DNA of 64,000 nucleotides from Lepiota brunneoincarnata. Lineage: Eukaryota; Basidiomycota; Agaricomycetes; Agaricales; Agaricaceae. How positions within the stretch are numbered: the stretch's first letter is position 1; every line of letters starts with the position of its first letter. The notes beneath the pieces are model-generated. The model had not been told where the DNA came from, ran no database searches, and worked only from the letters and a program-made list of their open reading frames with translations. The DNA is taken from assembly GCA_023014365.1 (NCBI GenBank), contig JAEBUN010000005.1, positions 868,001 to 932,000 on the forward strand. The letters run 5' to 3'. A program made the position numbers and the translations under genes. This document shows, one piece after another, positions 1-11,870 of this stretch.

Positions 1-738
1 GCGCCCTCGAAGGGTAAAAAAGCCCTCCTCGCCCCGGAAACCCGTAGAATACCTATACCACCTCATCGCATGACACCTCTGAAAAAAGATTGGATCAACA
101 TCTTTGGACCGTTGACGGAGATTCTGGGTTTGCAGGTGCGGATGAACGTACAAAGGAGATGTGTCGAGATCAGAGTAAGTAAAGATCCTCAGTCTGTCCA
201 CTAACGAGAGGACTAATCCATCAAAGACTTCAAAATTTACAAAAGACATCGGTGCGATTCAAAAGGGAGCTGACTTTGCCAAAGCTTATTCACTCGGTTT
301 TGATGTTAACGTATGGCAATATCCCATTCCCGTTTTCTTGTCACAACTCTGAAAATACTATCAGGATGCTATCGCACTTTTGCGGATGGATGATCTCTAT
401 CTTGATTCTTTCGAGATCAAAGACTGTCAAAACTCTCCAAGGCGACCACCTCTCGCGAGCTATTGGTCGTATCGCAGGACAAGACGGCAAGACAAAGTTT
501 ACGATCGAAAACGCCAGCCGAACAAGAATTGTCCTCGCAGACACGTGAGTCTTTACTCGATCGCCGAGTCACACCAAGCTAACTGTCTTGTGCTAGCAAA
601 ATACACATCATGGGCTCCTTTCAGAATATCAAGATCGCACGCGATGCTATTGTCTCACTGATTCTGGGCTCACCACCAGGCAAGGTATATGCTGGGCTAC
701 GGACAGTGAGTAGTCGGATGAGACAGCGGGCCTTGTAA
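1..738 (+). CDS. PNO1: PNO1/Dim2, KH-domain ribosome-assembly factor (5' partial)
   Basis: Pno1 binds pre-18S rRNA and works with Nob1 in nuclear and cytoplasmic maturation of the small ribosomal subunit. The reading frame is already open at base 1, so the N-terminus lies outside the window. Exons are 1-174, 227-310, 365-544 and 597-738, ending at TAA. The family hallmark KH segment is clear ([20 protein letters not shown]), followed by [14 protein letters not shown] and [16 protein letters not shown]. The C-terminus ends in a basic tail after [14 protein letters not shown]. One extra T at about 425 splits the frame between FEIKD and [11 protein letters not shown]; the conserved protein reads straight through if it is ignored. 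Because the gene is essential, a sequence error is more likely than a pseudogene. The family assignment is secure. Confidence 0.93.
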
Positions 739-873
739 CCCCATGTACACTATCATTTTGATCACACAACCCCTTCACAATCTGAAACTCGGGCCTCAAA
801 GCCCCAGGTACTAAGCTGCCAATAGTAGAACGGAACTAGAAATGGACAAAGCGACACTGAAGGTAAAAACACT

Positions 874-3329
874 TTAAGAACGAAAGAATACTGGAAACAC
901 TATCATCACTCCGTCTTCCTTATTCATGTTAGGGTGTGTGTTCATCAAGACACTAGTCTCTCGAGTTAGTACCCGTCTCCCCAAAACCATGATGAACTCA
1001 CTTTTCTAGGGCTGAGCGATCAACGACTGGATCCTTCCCACCTCCGACCATGACTTTCACACCCTCACTCGGAACCCCATCGAGAACTACATAAAGCCAA
1101 CCAGGGCCTGGGGGGTACACTCGACCATCAGGAGGAGCGATTACGTGGAGTGTGTCTCCACCCCCTTCCGCCTTGGTCTTGAGGTATACCAGCCTCGAAT
1201 TCGAATGAACCCCATGGGTTACGAACCCTAAATCCATTAGCACCACTGTGGCACGATCAGCAAGAGAACATCTCAAATATGGATTTGCGCCTACCATTCA
1301 CATCCTGTTCAACGCCCAAGATCCCGCCTATGCGTATCCCAAACTGCTCCCCAAATTCCACCACACCAGGCGACTCCTTGATAGTGGGCCGGTCCAACTG
1401 CATATACGGAGGATCCAGCCATTCAACCCGATACTCGGTCCCGTACCTCTCGCCGCTCCGATCTAAATTCGGGTTACTCCCAGTGATCATTACATTTCCC
1501 CTTGGCGTCAAAGTAGCCACGCTATGATACATTCTTGGGATGGAGCTAATCGGTATATCGTCCCTGTAGAACCGCTCACCCGGTGGTGCTTGGGGGTCAT
1601 AGGCAACTGGCGTCAAGACTGGATTATCCGCATTAGATTGACCAACTTGGTCCAGAACGTTGCCATATCCTGAGATTCCGCTCCCGGCACCGTTGACGAT
1701 GACGATTTGACCGGTTGGCAGCAGAACAGCATCGGCCATTGTTCGCGGTTCCGGCATCTCTTCGACCTGCCAGCCCTGAGAGATGCCCTCTTCAGTGAGA
1801 ACAATCCGGGAACACTGTGCCGAGGCAACATCCTGCGAGGAGACTTCGTAGACGGCTTTTTGATCCGATACAGTTGAACCACCACATAGCAAAATTTCCG
1901 GGGTATAGTTGTCTTCATATGAAAGCGGTAGCAGGAGTCCAGTACCGGACATTGGATAAGTGACGCGAACGCCGTTAGGAATCTCGGGCAGCCTTTGTTC
2001 GGAGTTCCTCTCCCAATCATAGATTGTAGCATTGTTATTGGCGGCAATGAAGAGTCTTCCATCCGGCAGAAGGAACACAATTGGGAAGAGATTCGAGTTC
2101 AGCGTATCCTCCAGGAACGGCAGAAGTATGGGCAAGCCTTTGGAGCCATGAATCGATTTGGGGGGATAATACTCAACTGTCGGATTGTTCACCGTTGCAT
2201 TGTTAATCCAACCACCCTTTTTCGATCCCCCGATGATTACTACACTGCCGTCCTGAATCCTGAGCGTGGTCGCATACCACCGAGGGGTCGCCATCCTGAT
2301 TCTCTCGTGATTTTCATATATTTCACAGCCCTCCGCAGTATCCGAATTACAAGGGTGAAATAGTCGAATTGCTTGCAGTCCATCCAAATCGCCAAAGTCG
2401 GCGGCAGATGTATAGTCTTCGACGACAGGGTTCCCGCCCACATTTACCAAGGTCCCGTTCGAGAGAAACGAGCCGCCAGCGCAAAACGAGTTGGATTGCA
2501 TTCGGAGGGGTTTCACAGCATGTGTGTCCAAGTTGTATAAAGCCGCCCACGCGGGGTGTCCCGAGACCGTCAACGGATTGTGTTCAACCTTGTCAACAAT
2601 CAAAGCATGAGTGGGAGAAACCACGGTAAGCTGCATGGCTGCGACGCCAGTCGATCCGCGTAGCACCAGTCTCCACTTGGGCTCTTCCACGTTGCTGATA
2701 TCGCGGGATAAAAGACCGTCCACACCAGAGTTATTCTTGGATACATTGATTCCAAGTTTGCTGGACGACGTATCCAGGGCCGGCCTTCGAGTCACGACAA
2801 GAGCATCAACATCCATGGTACGTTTCCTCTGCCCCCGGGGGCGGCAGGAGGATGGATCGAGATGGACGACCTTGACTATATGCTGTCTGTCAGGGAGGTC
2901 AAACACCCAAAACAGTCTCTGCTGCCTCCAAGGAGTCCCAGTATCACAGTAGAGGTTCACGATCTGCACCTCCTTGCCATCTATGAGGACCTTGGCGCAT
3001 CCGTGAAACCGATCACAGTTGCCAAACCACTCGATCCCAGTACCCGTGAAAGCGAATCGAAACGCCGCTCCGGCTTCGTTTGTGGTTTTCAAAGAACCCG
3101 AGATGTAGTTTCGAGAGTATGTCGTGGACCACTTTCCTTCATACATGACGAGGGGGGAGGCGGAATCATAGCTCTTGGTCCCTTGTGCTACATAGAATGG
3201 TGTGAATTTAGACTTTGTCACAGATTCCGGGGTAGTATGACCGTTCCATGCGGGCTCCTGCCCAGAAGCAGAGACAATGAATAGAGAAATACAAGAGAAC
3301 GAGAGTAGAAACGAGCGTAAAGGCGCCAT
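874..3329 (-). CDS. Glyoxal oxidase (copper radical oxidase, AA5) with extra N-terminal domain
   Basis: Secreted copper radical oxidase of the glyoxal oxidase family, which oxidises aldehydes to acids with release of H2O2 that can feed peroxidases. Exons are 3329-1295, 1245-1002 and 952-874 (introns of 49 nt each); the phases close to 785 aa. Residues 1-23 are a signal peptide ending in SASGQ. Residues about 45-180 form an extra domain (FTGTGIEWFGNCDRF, VLIDGKEVQIV) resembling the jelly-roll ectodomains of basidiomycete membrane proteins. The seven-bladed oxidase core follows, then the C-terminal Ig-like domain. Expected catalytic residues are present: Cys283 (SFCAGG) and Tyr352 (PRWYATT) for the thioether, Tyr601-His602 (PRMYHS) and His689 (THGVH) as copper ligands. 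The third exon is inferred because the C-terminus DRSALENVL matches family endings; without that splice the protein would stop at 1000. No WSC domain is present. Confidence 0.92.
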
Positions 3330-3583
3330 CCAGGCGAAAACACGTAGCGGAAGTTAAGACGAAGTGCCAAATACGCCAAACAGCGGCACGTTTGGTGTCT
3401 GAACAGTTGATGACATATTATATTAGTGACATAGAATAAACGACGGAATAGTGTACAGTATGTCCTTCAGCACATTCTCTAAGTGATATTCATATCTACC
3501 CGTCGACAAGAAACCATAATTAGTGAGTTGTATGCATAGACAATTAGCTGGATTTCCAGGTGTTGTGTAATCCTACGGTGTTG

Positions 3584-5485
3584 TCAGAGGCATTCGTCGG
3601 TGATGGTGTGCCCCGTGAGACTGTGGTGCCCGTTGTTGAAAGCATTTTCGTCCCTGCCTGCCACCGAGCCAGGGCTTAGATTGAGGAGCTTTCCTCTGTT
3701 GTTATCAGCACGCAGGCCTTCAATATGGCAGAGGTATTCCTCATCCACCCCACCGGTCACGTACTCCCCCGTGAAGACAGAGCAGTCAAAGGTTTTGATT
3801 TCAGGGTTCAGGTGCCGAACCGATTCCACGAGATCAGGAAGGGCTTGGAATATGACGAGGTCCGCACCAATGGCTTCAGCAATTGCGAATTCATCCCTGC
3901 CGTAGGCAACAAGCTCCTTGCGGGAGGGCATGTCGATCCCATAGACGTTGGGATACCTGAAACTATCAGCGGTTATACACTCATCAGGATGAGTTAGACT
4001 GACCGAATGGGTGGTGCGCAACTAGCAACAATAACCTTCTTTGCACCAACGTCTTTCGCCATCTGGATAATTTCCTTGGAAGTTGTGCCTCTGACGATGG
4101 AGTCTGCCTGATTGTCAGAGCCAGGTCGTAGGAGGTAATCTTGCGTGCTCACCATCAACAATCAAGACGTTCTTATCTGCGAATTCCAATGCCATGGCAT
4201 TAAGCTTCTTGCGAACGTTCCTCGTTCTCATTTGCTGGCCAGGCATGATGAACGTTCTACCAACATATCGATTTTTTATGAACCCCTCGCGATAAGGCAG
4301 CTTGAGTTTTTGTGCAAGGTTTAATGCGGCTACGCGAGAAGTGTCGGGAACCTGTATGTACTGATGTCAACTTGCACGTGTTCTCAATGACATCGCCACT
4401 TACTGGAATCACAACATCAACGATCAATTTATTATCTACCAGGACCTGCCGCACTTTTTCTGCGAGCATGTCTCCCATAGCCATGCGGCTACGGTATACA
4501 CTCACACCGTCAATAACAGAGTCTGGGCGGGCAAAGTAAACAAATTCGAAGATATCTGGAGCCAATGTCGAAGGCGCCACAACTTGTCGGCGGGAAACCC
4601 CACCCCGGGTAATGATGACCGCCTCACCTAAATAAGATGCGATAAGACGCTAGCTCCGCTTTGAACAAGAAAGGTGACGGGTAAGGCGCACCAGGTCTGA
4701 CGTCTTCCCAGTCGCTAAATCCACATGCGTCTGCGACGACGCTCTCACTTGCGAATATATAGTCCGACCCCTCACCGCTTGCTGCCTTACGTGAAGCCAT
4801 CCCGACAGGCCGAATTCCATTAGGGTCGCGGAAAGCGATGATCCCGAAGCCTGCAAGCATGGCGACACAAGCATAAGCACCCTTACACTGCGAGACAACA
4901 CCGCCTATGGCAGTAAATATATCATCCTCGTTGATACGAAACTTGCCCGTTTTCTGGAGGTTGTCGGCAAAAATGTTGAGGAGTAGTTCAGAATCAGAGG
5001 CAGTGTTGATGTGTCGGTGGGCAACCTGGTCCATGAATTGCATGAGGGATGATGTATTAATGAGGTTGCCGTTCTGAAACAAGATTATGAGTCCAAGAAC
5101 GGCAATGAAACGGCAGAACGGTACATGGGCGAAGACGATGCCGTAGGGCGAGTTGACGTAGAACGGCTGAGCCTCCGCATTGTTGAAGCTACCGGCGGTA
5201 GGATATCGAACTGAATTGCTTTAGTGGGTCACAGAGTCCACCAGGTGAGCGTCACTCACCATGTCCGACACCCATGCCACCAATCAGCCTCGAGATGGAG
5301 TTGGCATCAAAGACATCTCGGACCATTCCGTTGGCTTTGCACTGGTAGAAGCGACCCTTGGGTCCGCAGGTGATGATCCCGCAGGCATCCTGCCCACGGT
5401 GTTGCAGAAGAGACAAGCCCTCTGCGATTTCAGTGGCAGCATCTACCATCGGGTCATGGAGGAGGAGACCCAGGATTCCACACAC
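3584..5485 (-). CDS. ADE4: Amidophosphoribosyltransferase (purine step 1)
   Basis: Catalyses the committed step of de novo purine synthesis, PRPP plus glutamine to phosphoribosylamine, in the cytosol. Seven exons: 5485-5260, 5210-5125, 5073-4692, 4627-4404, 4351-4153, 4103-4004 and 3956-3584. They sum to 1590 nt (529 aa), normal for the family. The start is fixed by [11 protein letters not shown], where Cys2 becomes the N-terminal nucleophile of the glutaminase half; [12 protein letters not shown] and [11 protein letters not shown] follow. The synthase half carries the PRPP motif [13 protein letters not shown], split by the intron at 4104-4152. Introns are 47-64 nt. No frame damage is visible. 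It lies head-to-tail upstream of the glyoxal oxidase and downstream of SAM synthetase, all on the minus strand. Fungal ADE4 is usually purine-repressed, but I saw no clear operator. Confidence 0.96.
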
Positions 5486-5889
5486 TACAGGCTGCGTGAG
5501 AGGGCGACGAGGGACAGGGAGGAGACACGTACTGGTCAGAGACTATCGGAGGAGCAGTGACGAACGTTGCTTGTGGAGAGTGGCATACCAAAATTTTAGA
5601 TGCAGTCAGCCTGAATCGGAAACCTCGAATCGATTGTTGTGTCCACACGTGCGATCACTTCTCGGCCGGCTTGCGGTTGAACGCAGTAATATATTCTGTT
5701 TCTACTATTACCAACTAAATGACGCATCTACTCTACAATCCGCAAAGAGCGACAGGGAAAAGGGGGGGTCGTGAAGGCATGATGGTGGTATATACAGTCC
5801 AGTGAGAAACGGAAGGATGAACTTCCTATGCTAAACAACGCGAGTGTAAGATAAGATAAAGCAAGTCATGACCCGGGTTCCATCGAAGC
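5486..5889. other. Intergenic: ADE4 5' flank / SAM synthetase 3' flank
   Basis: No coding signal is visible on either strand beyond short chance ORFs. It must hold the ADE4 promoter and the 3' UTR and polyadenylation region of the SAM synthetase gene. I see no convincing TATA box or zinc-cluster site. Confidence 0.5.
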
Positions 5890-7344
5890 TCAGAACCTGA
5901 GGTGCTTGGGCTTCTCCCAGGAGTATTCAGGGTTGCCGAAGTGGCCGTACGAAGCAGTCTTGAGGTACTGCGGTTTTTGGAGGTCAAGCTCGCGCACTGT
6001 CATCGGCATGAGAATCTATCCAGGTTCACAAACCAAATTAGCTTACCAATGACACCGGGTCGGAGATCCCAGTTGTTGCGGATGACGCGGACTAGCTCTT
6101 CGTCCGTCTTCTTCCCAGTGCCGTAGGTGTCGACATAGATCGACAGAGGCTCAGCGACACCAATAGCGTACGAGAGCTGGACGAGGGCACGCCGAGCAAG
6201 GCCAGCAGCAACAAGTGACTTGGCTGTATCGGTAGGTCAGAAAATTGCAGCCAAAGAAAAGTGATTTTGCCGTACCAATCCAGCGGGCAGTGTAGGCAGC
6301 CGAACGATCAACTTTTGAGAAATCTTTGCCAGAGAAGGCTCCCCCTCCGTGGGCGCCCCAACCACCATAGGTGTCCACAATAATTTTGCGACCAGTCAAA
6401 CCGGCATCACCCTGGGGCCCGCCAATGACAAAGCGACCAGAGGGTTGGATCTGGTGGACATTCATCAACCTTTCAACGCCACGTCAAACAAGATAAAACA
6501 TACATGATATATAGTCCGGTCATCAAGCAGATGGGAGGGAATCACACCCTTGATAATTCTCTCTTTGATCTGCTTACGCAGCTCAGGAGTCGAGATATCC
6601 TCAGAGTGCTGAGTAGAAATAACGATCGTATCGACACGAAGAGGGATGAGAGCACCACCATCCTTCTTATACTCGACAGTGACCTGCGTTTTCGAGTCCG
6701 GTCGGAGCCAAGGAAGCTGACCAGTACGACGAGCAACCGCCAGTGCAGCATTCAGCTTATGTGCAAGCATAATGGTCAGGGGCATGTACTCTTCTGTCTC
6801 GTCGGTAGCGTAACCAAACATGATACCCTGATCACCGGCACCATGACTCTCGAGCGACCCATGATCCAGACCCTGGGCAATATCAGGAGATTGCTGCTCG
6901 ATAGCAACGAGAATGTTGCAGGTCTTGTAGTCGAAACCCTTGGACGAGTCGTCATACCCAATTCTCTTGATGGTCTCCCGGATGACCTTTTGGTAGTCAA
7001 TCTGGGCCTTGGTGCTAATCTCACCAAAGACCATAATCATGCCAGTCTTTGAGGCAGTCTCGCAGGCGACCTTGGAGGAAGGGTCCTGGGCTAAGCAGGC
7101 ATCGAGCTAGCAGACGCGACATCCGTGATCAGACCCAAAGTATCTCCTACTAACAACGTCCTCGAAACTCACGATGGCGTCTGACACCTGGTCACAGATT
7201 TTATCTAGTTAATGTTCAACAAATCATCCTCCATGACGAACGACCAGCTAACATACCGGGGTGACCCTCACCAACGGATTCCGATGTGAACAAGAAGTGA
7301 CCTGGTGCAAGAGTAGTATGAGGAACGGAGCCGTTGACGGTCAT
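5890..7344 (-). CDS. S-adenosylmethionine synthetase
   Basis: Makes S-adenosylmethionine from methionine and ATP; the methyl donor for most cellular methylation. Six exons: 7344-7257, 7204-7173, 7106-6504, 6450-6276, 6223-6047 and 5996-5890, total 1182 nt (393 aa), typical length. The start gives [19 protein letters not shown], after which the family block [16 protein letters not shown] begins (GHPDK at 27-31). Other signatures are [15 protein letters not shown] (129-143) and the phosphate-binding loop GGGAFSGKD (276-284). The C-terminus ends in [18 protein letters not shown]. Introns are 50-66 nt with consensus borders; exon 2 is only 32 nt. No frame disruption. It is one of the cleanest genes here and a good control for sequence quality. 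Confidence 0.97.
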
Positions 7345-7893
7345 CGTAGGGTTGCAGGTACGGAGGTGGGAGAATTGGGTGGGGGAAGGATTTTACTGGA
7401 TGTGCCCAAATCAACTAACCTTTTGAAATTTATGGGATGCAGTCATGATTAGTCAGCACCCATCAAGCAACGATTATCACGCCATACTCAGCTCGTGCCT
7501 TCAATATGTACAGCTGGCAGGGCGTAGCGGAAAATGTGGTGAGAGTTGTGTAAAAATACAGTGCAATTTTTCACAGCACGAGTCCGCCCTATGTACGCTT
7601 CTATCAGGGTTACATTCATTTGTAAATCATCCATTATTCATAAAGGGCCAACGCCTAAAGGGTCGGTCCCCTCGGTTTCTTGCGTGGCTGGAGCCTTGGT
7701 TGGCCGGGCCGCACGTTCCTCTCGCGTCGCCGAGGGCGCTGTATTCCTGCGCAAGGGCGTCGGGATAGTCGGATCCAGGGGCAACGAACTCGACGGATCA
7801 ACGGAGAGGGTTGGCAGGGTCTGACGTGATGGTGGGACAGAACTCCAAGGATTCTGATCCCAGGATGAAGTGGGGGTGTTGATGGTTAATTGT
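7345..7893. other. Intergenic: SAM synthetase promoter side
   Basis: Between the start of SAM synthetase and the stop of the myotubularin gene, both on the minus strand. No family resemblance was found in its short ORFs. The stretch 7660-7800 is GC-richer than its surroundings. No recognisable regulatory motif. Confidence 0.4.
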
Positions 7894-10581
7894 TCAGATT
7901 CCCAAGGATTGGTTCCTGATAGATAATGCCGAGAACGACGTCGGCGTTTTTGTCATCGACTCCTCTCCCCAAGCACCTAGCACTTCTCGATCACGTAGTT
8001 CTGATGTCTTCGCTGAGGATTCATCGTCATTTCCGCCAGTTGGCTTGCCAAAATCCCTTGCGACCCCTACATATGCTCCCTGAACAGCAGAGAAAGCTGC
8101 CGAGGCATTAGTTGACAGCTTCCCCCAAACAGACCTTACGCCAGTCCCTGCGCCACCCAGGAAATCTGGAGGCTTCGTTCGGCTATGCTGTGACGGAGCT
8201 TGAGGTGACGAAGAGAACCAATCGGGTACCATTGAAGTTAACGAAGGAGCAGGTAAAGCCTGGCTTGCTTCAGGCGACAGGGCTGACGGCTCCTTCAGGC
8301 GACTGCTGGCAGCCGGCGAGGCACTCCGCATAGGAATGGGAACCGTGTTCAACGACCGTGAAGTCGGTGGTGCAGCGGGCGCAGGTGATGGGTTCGGAGA
8401 AGGCGGCAGAGGGATATTGGAAGGGGTGCCTGATCTGGTGATGACAGGATCATCTTCGGCATTGTCAATAGGTCCAACCAACTCGATGTTTCGTGATGCG
8501 GAGGTCACAATCCTACCGTTCATCTCTTCATCTGTTCGCCCATACAGCTCATGCCAGAATCGGACATCCTTTGGCCTTGGAAGGAGCACCCCCATATCAG
8601 CATCTGGTCCACGACGATTTGAATCGTCGAGGGATGGATCATAATCCGGGTTGAGATTCTTCTGCATCTCCGCAGGCGAGTTGAAGTAGTCCCAAACGCT
8701 GATCGTCCCCTCGCAAGGGGGTGGCCCGTCACCACTCCCCACCCTTCGGTTTTTTTCGTCATTGAACAAGAAAGTTCCGAACTGGCAAGAGTACAAGTGA
8801 TAGTAGAGTTTTCGAAGGAAGCGTTCATTGAATTCGAATCTCGTGGGGAATTGTCTTTGTATCTGTCGCACGCATTCGAGGAATTGGTGGAAGACCGGAC
8901 TCGTCTCCTTGAGATGAGTTTGCGATGTAAATCGGTTTTGCACTGACGCTAGGAACGCTTGGGCAGGCATCCGCTCCACCACCAGACCCAAGATTCTCTG
9001 CAGGCGACACGAAAAACTTTTCCGAAGAGAGGTGCCCGCACCGATCAAGGAACCTGTGACCATACGAAAGCCAATCCTTTTCGATAAGGATTTCGAAGCC
9101 GCGGATCGTGCGATAGAAAGGATCTAGGCAGAGTTGCGATAATGAGGACAGCTGCGATGTACGGTCCCAACCATCCGAGCAGTGAATGAGGACATGGGAA
9201 GAGTTGATATGAACATTTTTGGCGATGAGAACGGAGCCTTCCATAATGGCCTGTAGGTGCCGCAGCCAACCCGAACGTCGGAGGGCTTGCCTATCCAGCA
9301 TAGAGATACCCGAAGCTTGGCCAAGGAGGGCGTTATTGATACTTGCAAGCATGGTGTCCGCCTCTCGGAGGGCTTCAACAACTTTTCCTAGTGATTCACG
9401 CATGGTGTGGATATTGTCTATCCCAAGATACGCCTTTTTCGCATCCTTATAATGATCCATGTTCTCCGTTCCGGCACCTTTGGCGGTGTTCGCAACAGCG
9501 TTCGCCGTAGGCCGTGCGTCAATGATGAGATTCGTAGTTGTGGCACCGTATACCGGCCCAGTCGAAGCACGAGTTTCAGGTGATATATGAGATTGGAATA
9601 TGGCTTCAATAAGTTTTTCATCCTGTATTGATCGGTTTTGGGCAAGGCCAACCATAGGCTGGCTAGAACGCGTTATGCTTCCCTGCAAATACAGTGTTAG
9701 CTCTCTGCCCTCGGTCTCAAAGGGGACCGAACATACATAGTTTGCCCAGTGCAAGTAGCTCAACACCGGTATCCGACACTTACTCCGATACTTTGACGCA
9801 TACTGCAGCGTCGTATCACTGATCCTGGTTGGTACCACAAGTTTCGCAGGATATGTCGGAATGAACTAGACATGAATCACTGATAGTTATTGATATCTCG
9901 CTCTCCCGCTGCTGAAAGTACTTACAGTATAATCCTTGTTTAACTCAGTAAACCGCCACGCTTTCGTCCTCGTACCAAGCCCCATTCGCCCAAATTCTTC
10001 TCGAGGGGAATATATCGACCAACCGTTGCTAACGGGCAGTGGTGGATTCGGTCGATAAAAGAATGCGTAGAGCTGTGTCACAGACACTGCAAAAGGCGAG
10101 GATCTGATGAGTAAACTGCGAGAAATAGGATAGAGATGGAGTAAAGCGCACCTGCAACAGTCAGCTCCTTCACACTCTCAAACACATCCGACGCCTCACT
10201 ATCCCTCGGGAATGACAGCGTGAACGTCTCAAACGTGCGAGTGTGGAAACTTAATGGCGATTGCCCGAGTAGCGTCTGCGGTAGTCGGTTGACTAACGAT
10301 ATCAAGGGGTACGGAACCTGCACCCAACAATCAAGATTATTAGCCCCACTTTCTGTGATCCCCTGAATTCCAGTGCGATAGGAACACCCACCCACATCTC
10401 TTCTTGCTTCTCATCATCGTAGTGATAGATGAGATGGTGGGCCGTAAGATGGACAGTACCCGTGGAGGTTATACCTGCCTTGGTTATCCCAACGTGTTCG
10501 ACCTGGTATTAATCAGTGCAATAGCCTATCAAGGGGTTTGAAGGGACCACTTCTTACTTTTGGCACTCTTATAGCGTCCAT
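7894..10581 (-). CDS. YMR1: Myotubularin-family phosphoinositide 3-phosphatase (YMR1-like)
   Basis: Dephosphorylates PI3P and PI(3,5)P2 on endosomal and vacuolar membranes. Exons: 10581-10558, 10502-10392, 10317-10152, 10086-9926, 9865-9737 and 9682-7894. The N-terminal half is a PH-GRAM-like domain (VEHVGITKAG, HLTAHHLIYHY). The phosphatase core includes IIDARPTANAVANTAKGAG, the catalytic CX5R loop HCSDGWDRTSQL, and ETSPVFHQFLECVRQIQRQF. The last ~250 residues are Ser/Pro-rich and probably disordered. Exon 6 is one base too long: an extra C near 8961-8963 breaks the frame between SPAENLGSGGGADA and AFLASVQNRFTSQTHLK. A 103-nt intron with legal borders could also close the frame, but it would delete conserved sequence, so I prefer an indel. 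Function is assigned from family; the substrate was not tested here. Confidence 0.93.
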
Positions 10582-10934
10582 CCTGGCATTCAATAGTGCA
10601 AGACTCCCGAGACACGTAGGGTTTGAGGTACAAAGTGGGCGTTGTTCTAGAGTGTTACAGTACCGGAGCTGCGGTCAAGTTGCCTCTCCCTTTGTTACTG
10701 TTTGCAAATAAGCGCCAGCTCTCGGCGGCTAATTCGAAATTCATTGAATCACAATGATAAACATCAGGAGAGAAGAGAAAGGCACTATGTGTATTGTAAG
10801 CCAGTACAACCCACGCCAATAGGATAAACTACATGATTTGTACAGAAGAACAAGTCCTTGAATTTCCCTCGTCTACTCTCTAGCTGAGAACAATCGATGC
10901 TCCATCTCACAAGTCACATTCCCCATCAAATCAT
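10582..10934. other. Intergenic: myotubularin promoter / cupredoxin 3' flank
   Basis: No gene seen. It should hold the myotubularin promoter and the 3' end of the cupredoxin transcript. AT-richer than the flanking exons, with no clear motif. Confidence 0.4.
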
Positions 10935-11870
10935 TCAGAGCAACAGGCCCGCGGCAGCCGCAATAAGTGTAACAGCTCCCACCGCAATACCAGAACTGGC
11001 GCCTCTCACAGTCAACGCACCAGTTAGGGGTGATAGAAGCAGTAGTAGAGTCGCTGGGGATAGCAGCACCGGCGGTAGGAGAGCTGTTTCCTGTAAAAGT
11101 AAAGCCGCCGCCGCCTGCCGATGTGGAAAAGCCAGATGCGACTGGGACAGAAGCACCGACACCTCCTGGAACCACTCCTCCTGTGGGCAGGGAGGTAGGT
11201 GGGGCGATGATACCGTCACTGCCAGTGGCCCCTGGGGGTGTGCTGCCACTTGCACCGGGCGCACCGCCGGCAGATGCGGAGTTTTTAGCATTGGCCTAAA
11301 GTGTTGTTGAACATGATGTTTTATGAACCTGTTACAGGGGTAAGAAACGTACCTGGTACATATCAAAGTTCTTGTCGGGGGGAGCGTTGACGGCGAAGAC
11401 CATACCCATCTGGCAGTGGTTGACGGGACTCGTTTGCCCGCAGAAGAACCACAGGGGACTGGTGGCATTGTTGACCGTGAAGCTCCAAGAAGGGTGCGTT
11501 GCTGCTCCATCAGGAACGAGCTGGAAGCCAGAGTCGATACCGTTGGGCATGAGAGCGCATGGACTCGTAAAGGTGGATTGGGTGACGGAGTGGTTCTTTG
11601 CGCGGCTATATAGAAATATTAATCAAAGAGATATGGGGTGTGTAAAGGGAGGCGATACTCACAACTCGAAATGGATAGTATCGCCGACCTGGGCAGGGAA
11701 CGTTGGTGGGATTAAACGCCAGCTATTAAATGTCGATCAGCGAACAATCCCTCTTATTTTTGAGAACAGACTGCATTACCTGGCCGCCATCACCGACGAG
11801 AACGTTGATGTCAGCTGCGGAGACAACCAGAGCAGAAGAAAGAGCGAAGTGTAGCAAACGAGAAGAACAT
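10935..11870 (-). CDS. Secreted GPI-type cupredoxin (extracellular serine-rich protein)
   Basis: A fungal blue-copper-like surface protein. The start at 11870 opens a signal peptide and ADINVLVGDGG, then NPTNVPAQVGDTIHFEF, FRAKNHSVTQSTF, SPLWFFCGQ and NHCQMGMVFAVN, the cupredoxin strands. Candidate type-1 copper ligands are the His in KNHS, the Cys in WFFCGQ, the His in NHCQ and the Met in MGMVF. A Gly/Ser/Thr/Pro-rich linker follows, and a hydrophobic tail (GAVTLIAAAAGLLL) typical of a GPI signal ends the protein. Introns lie after GDGGQ, in FEF and after DMYQ. Three extra bases break the frame: T in TTT near 11855, C in CCC near 11696, and C in CCCC near 11027. Removing one base at each gives a perfect family protein. 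Either the assembly has indels or the gene is freshly dead. Copper binding is inferred from family. Confidence 0.82.
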
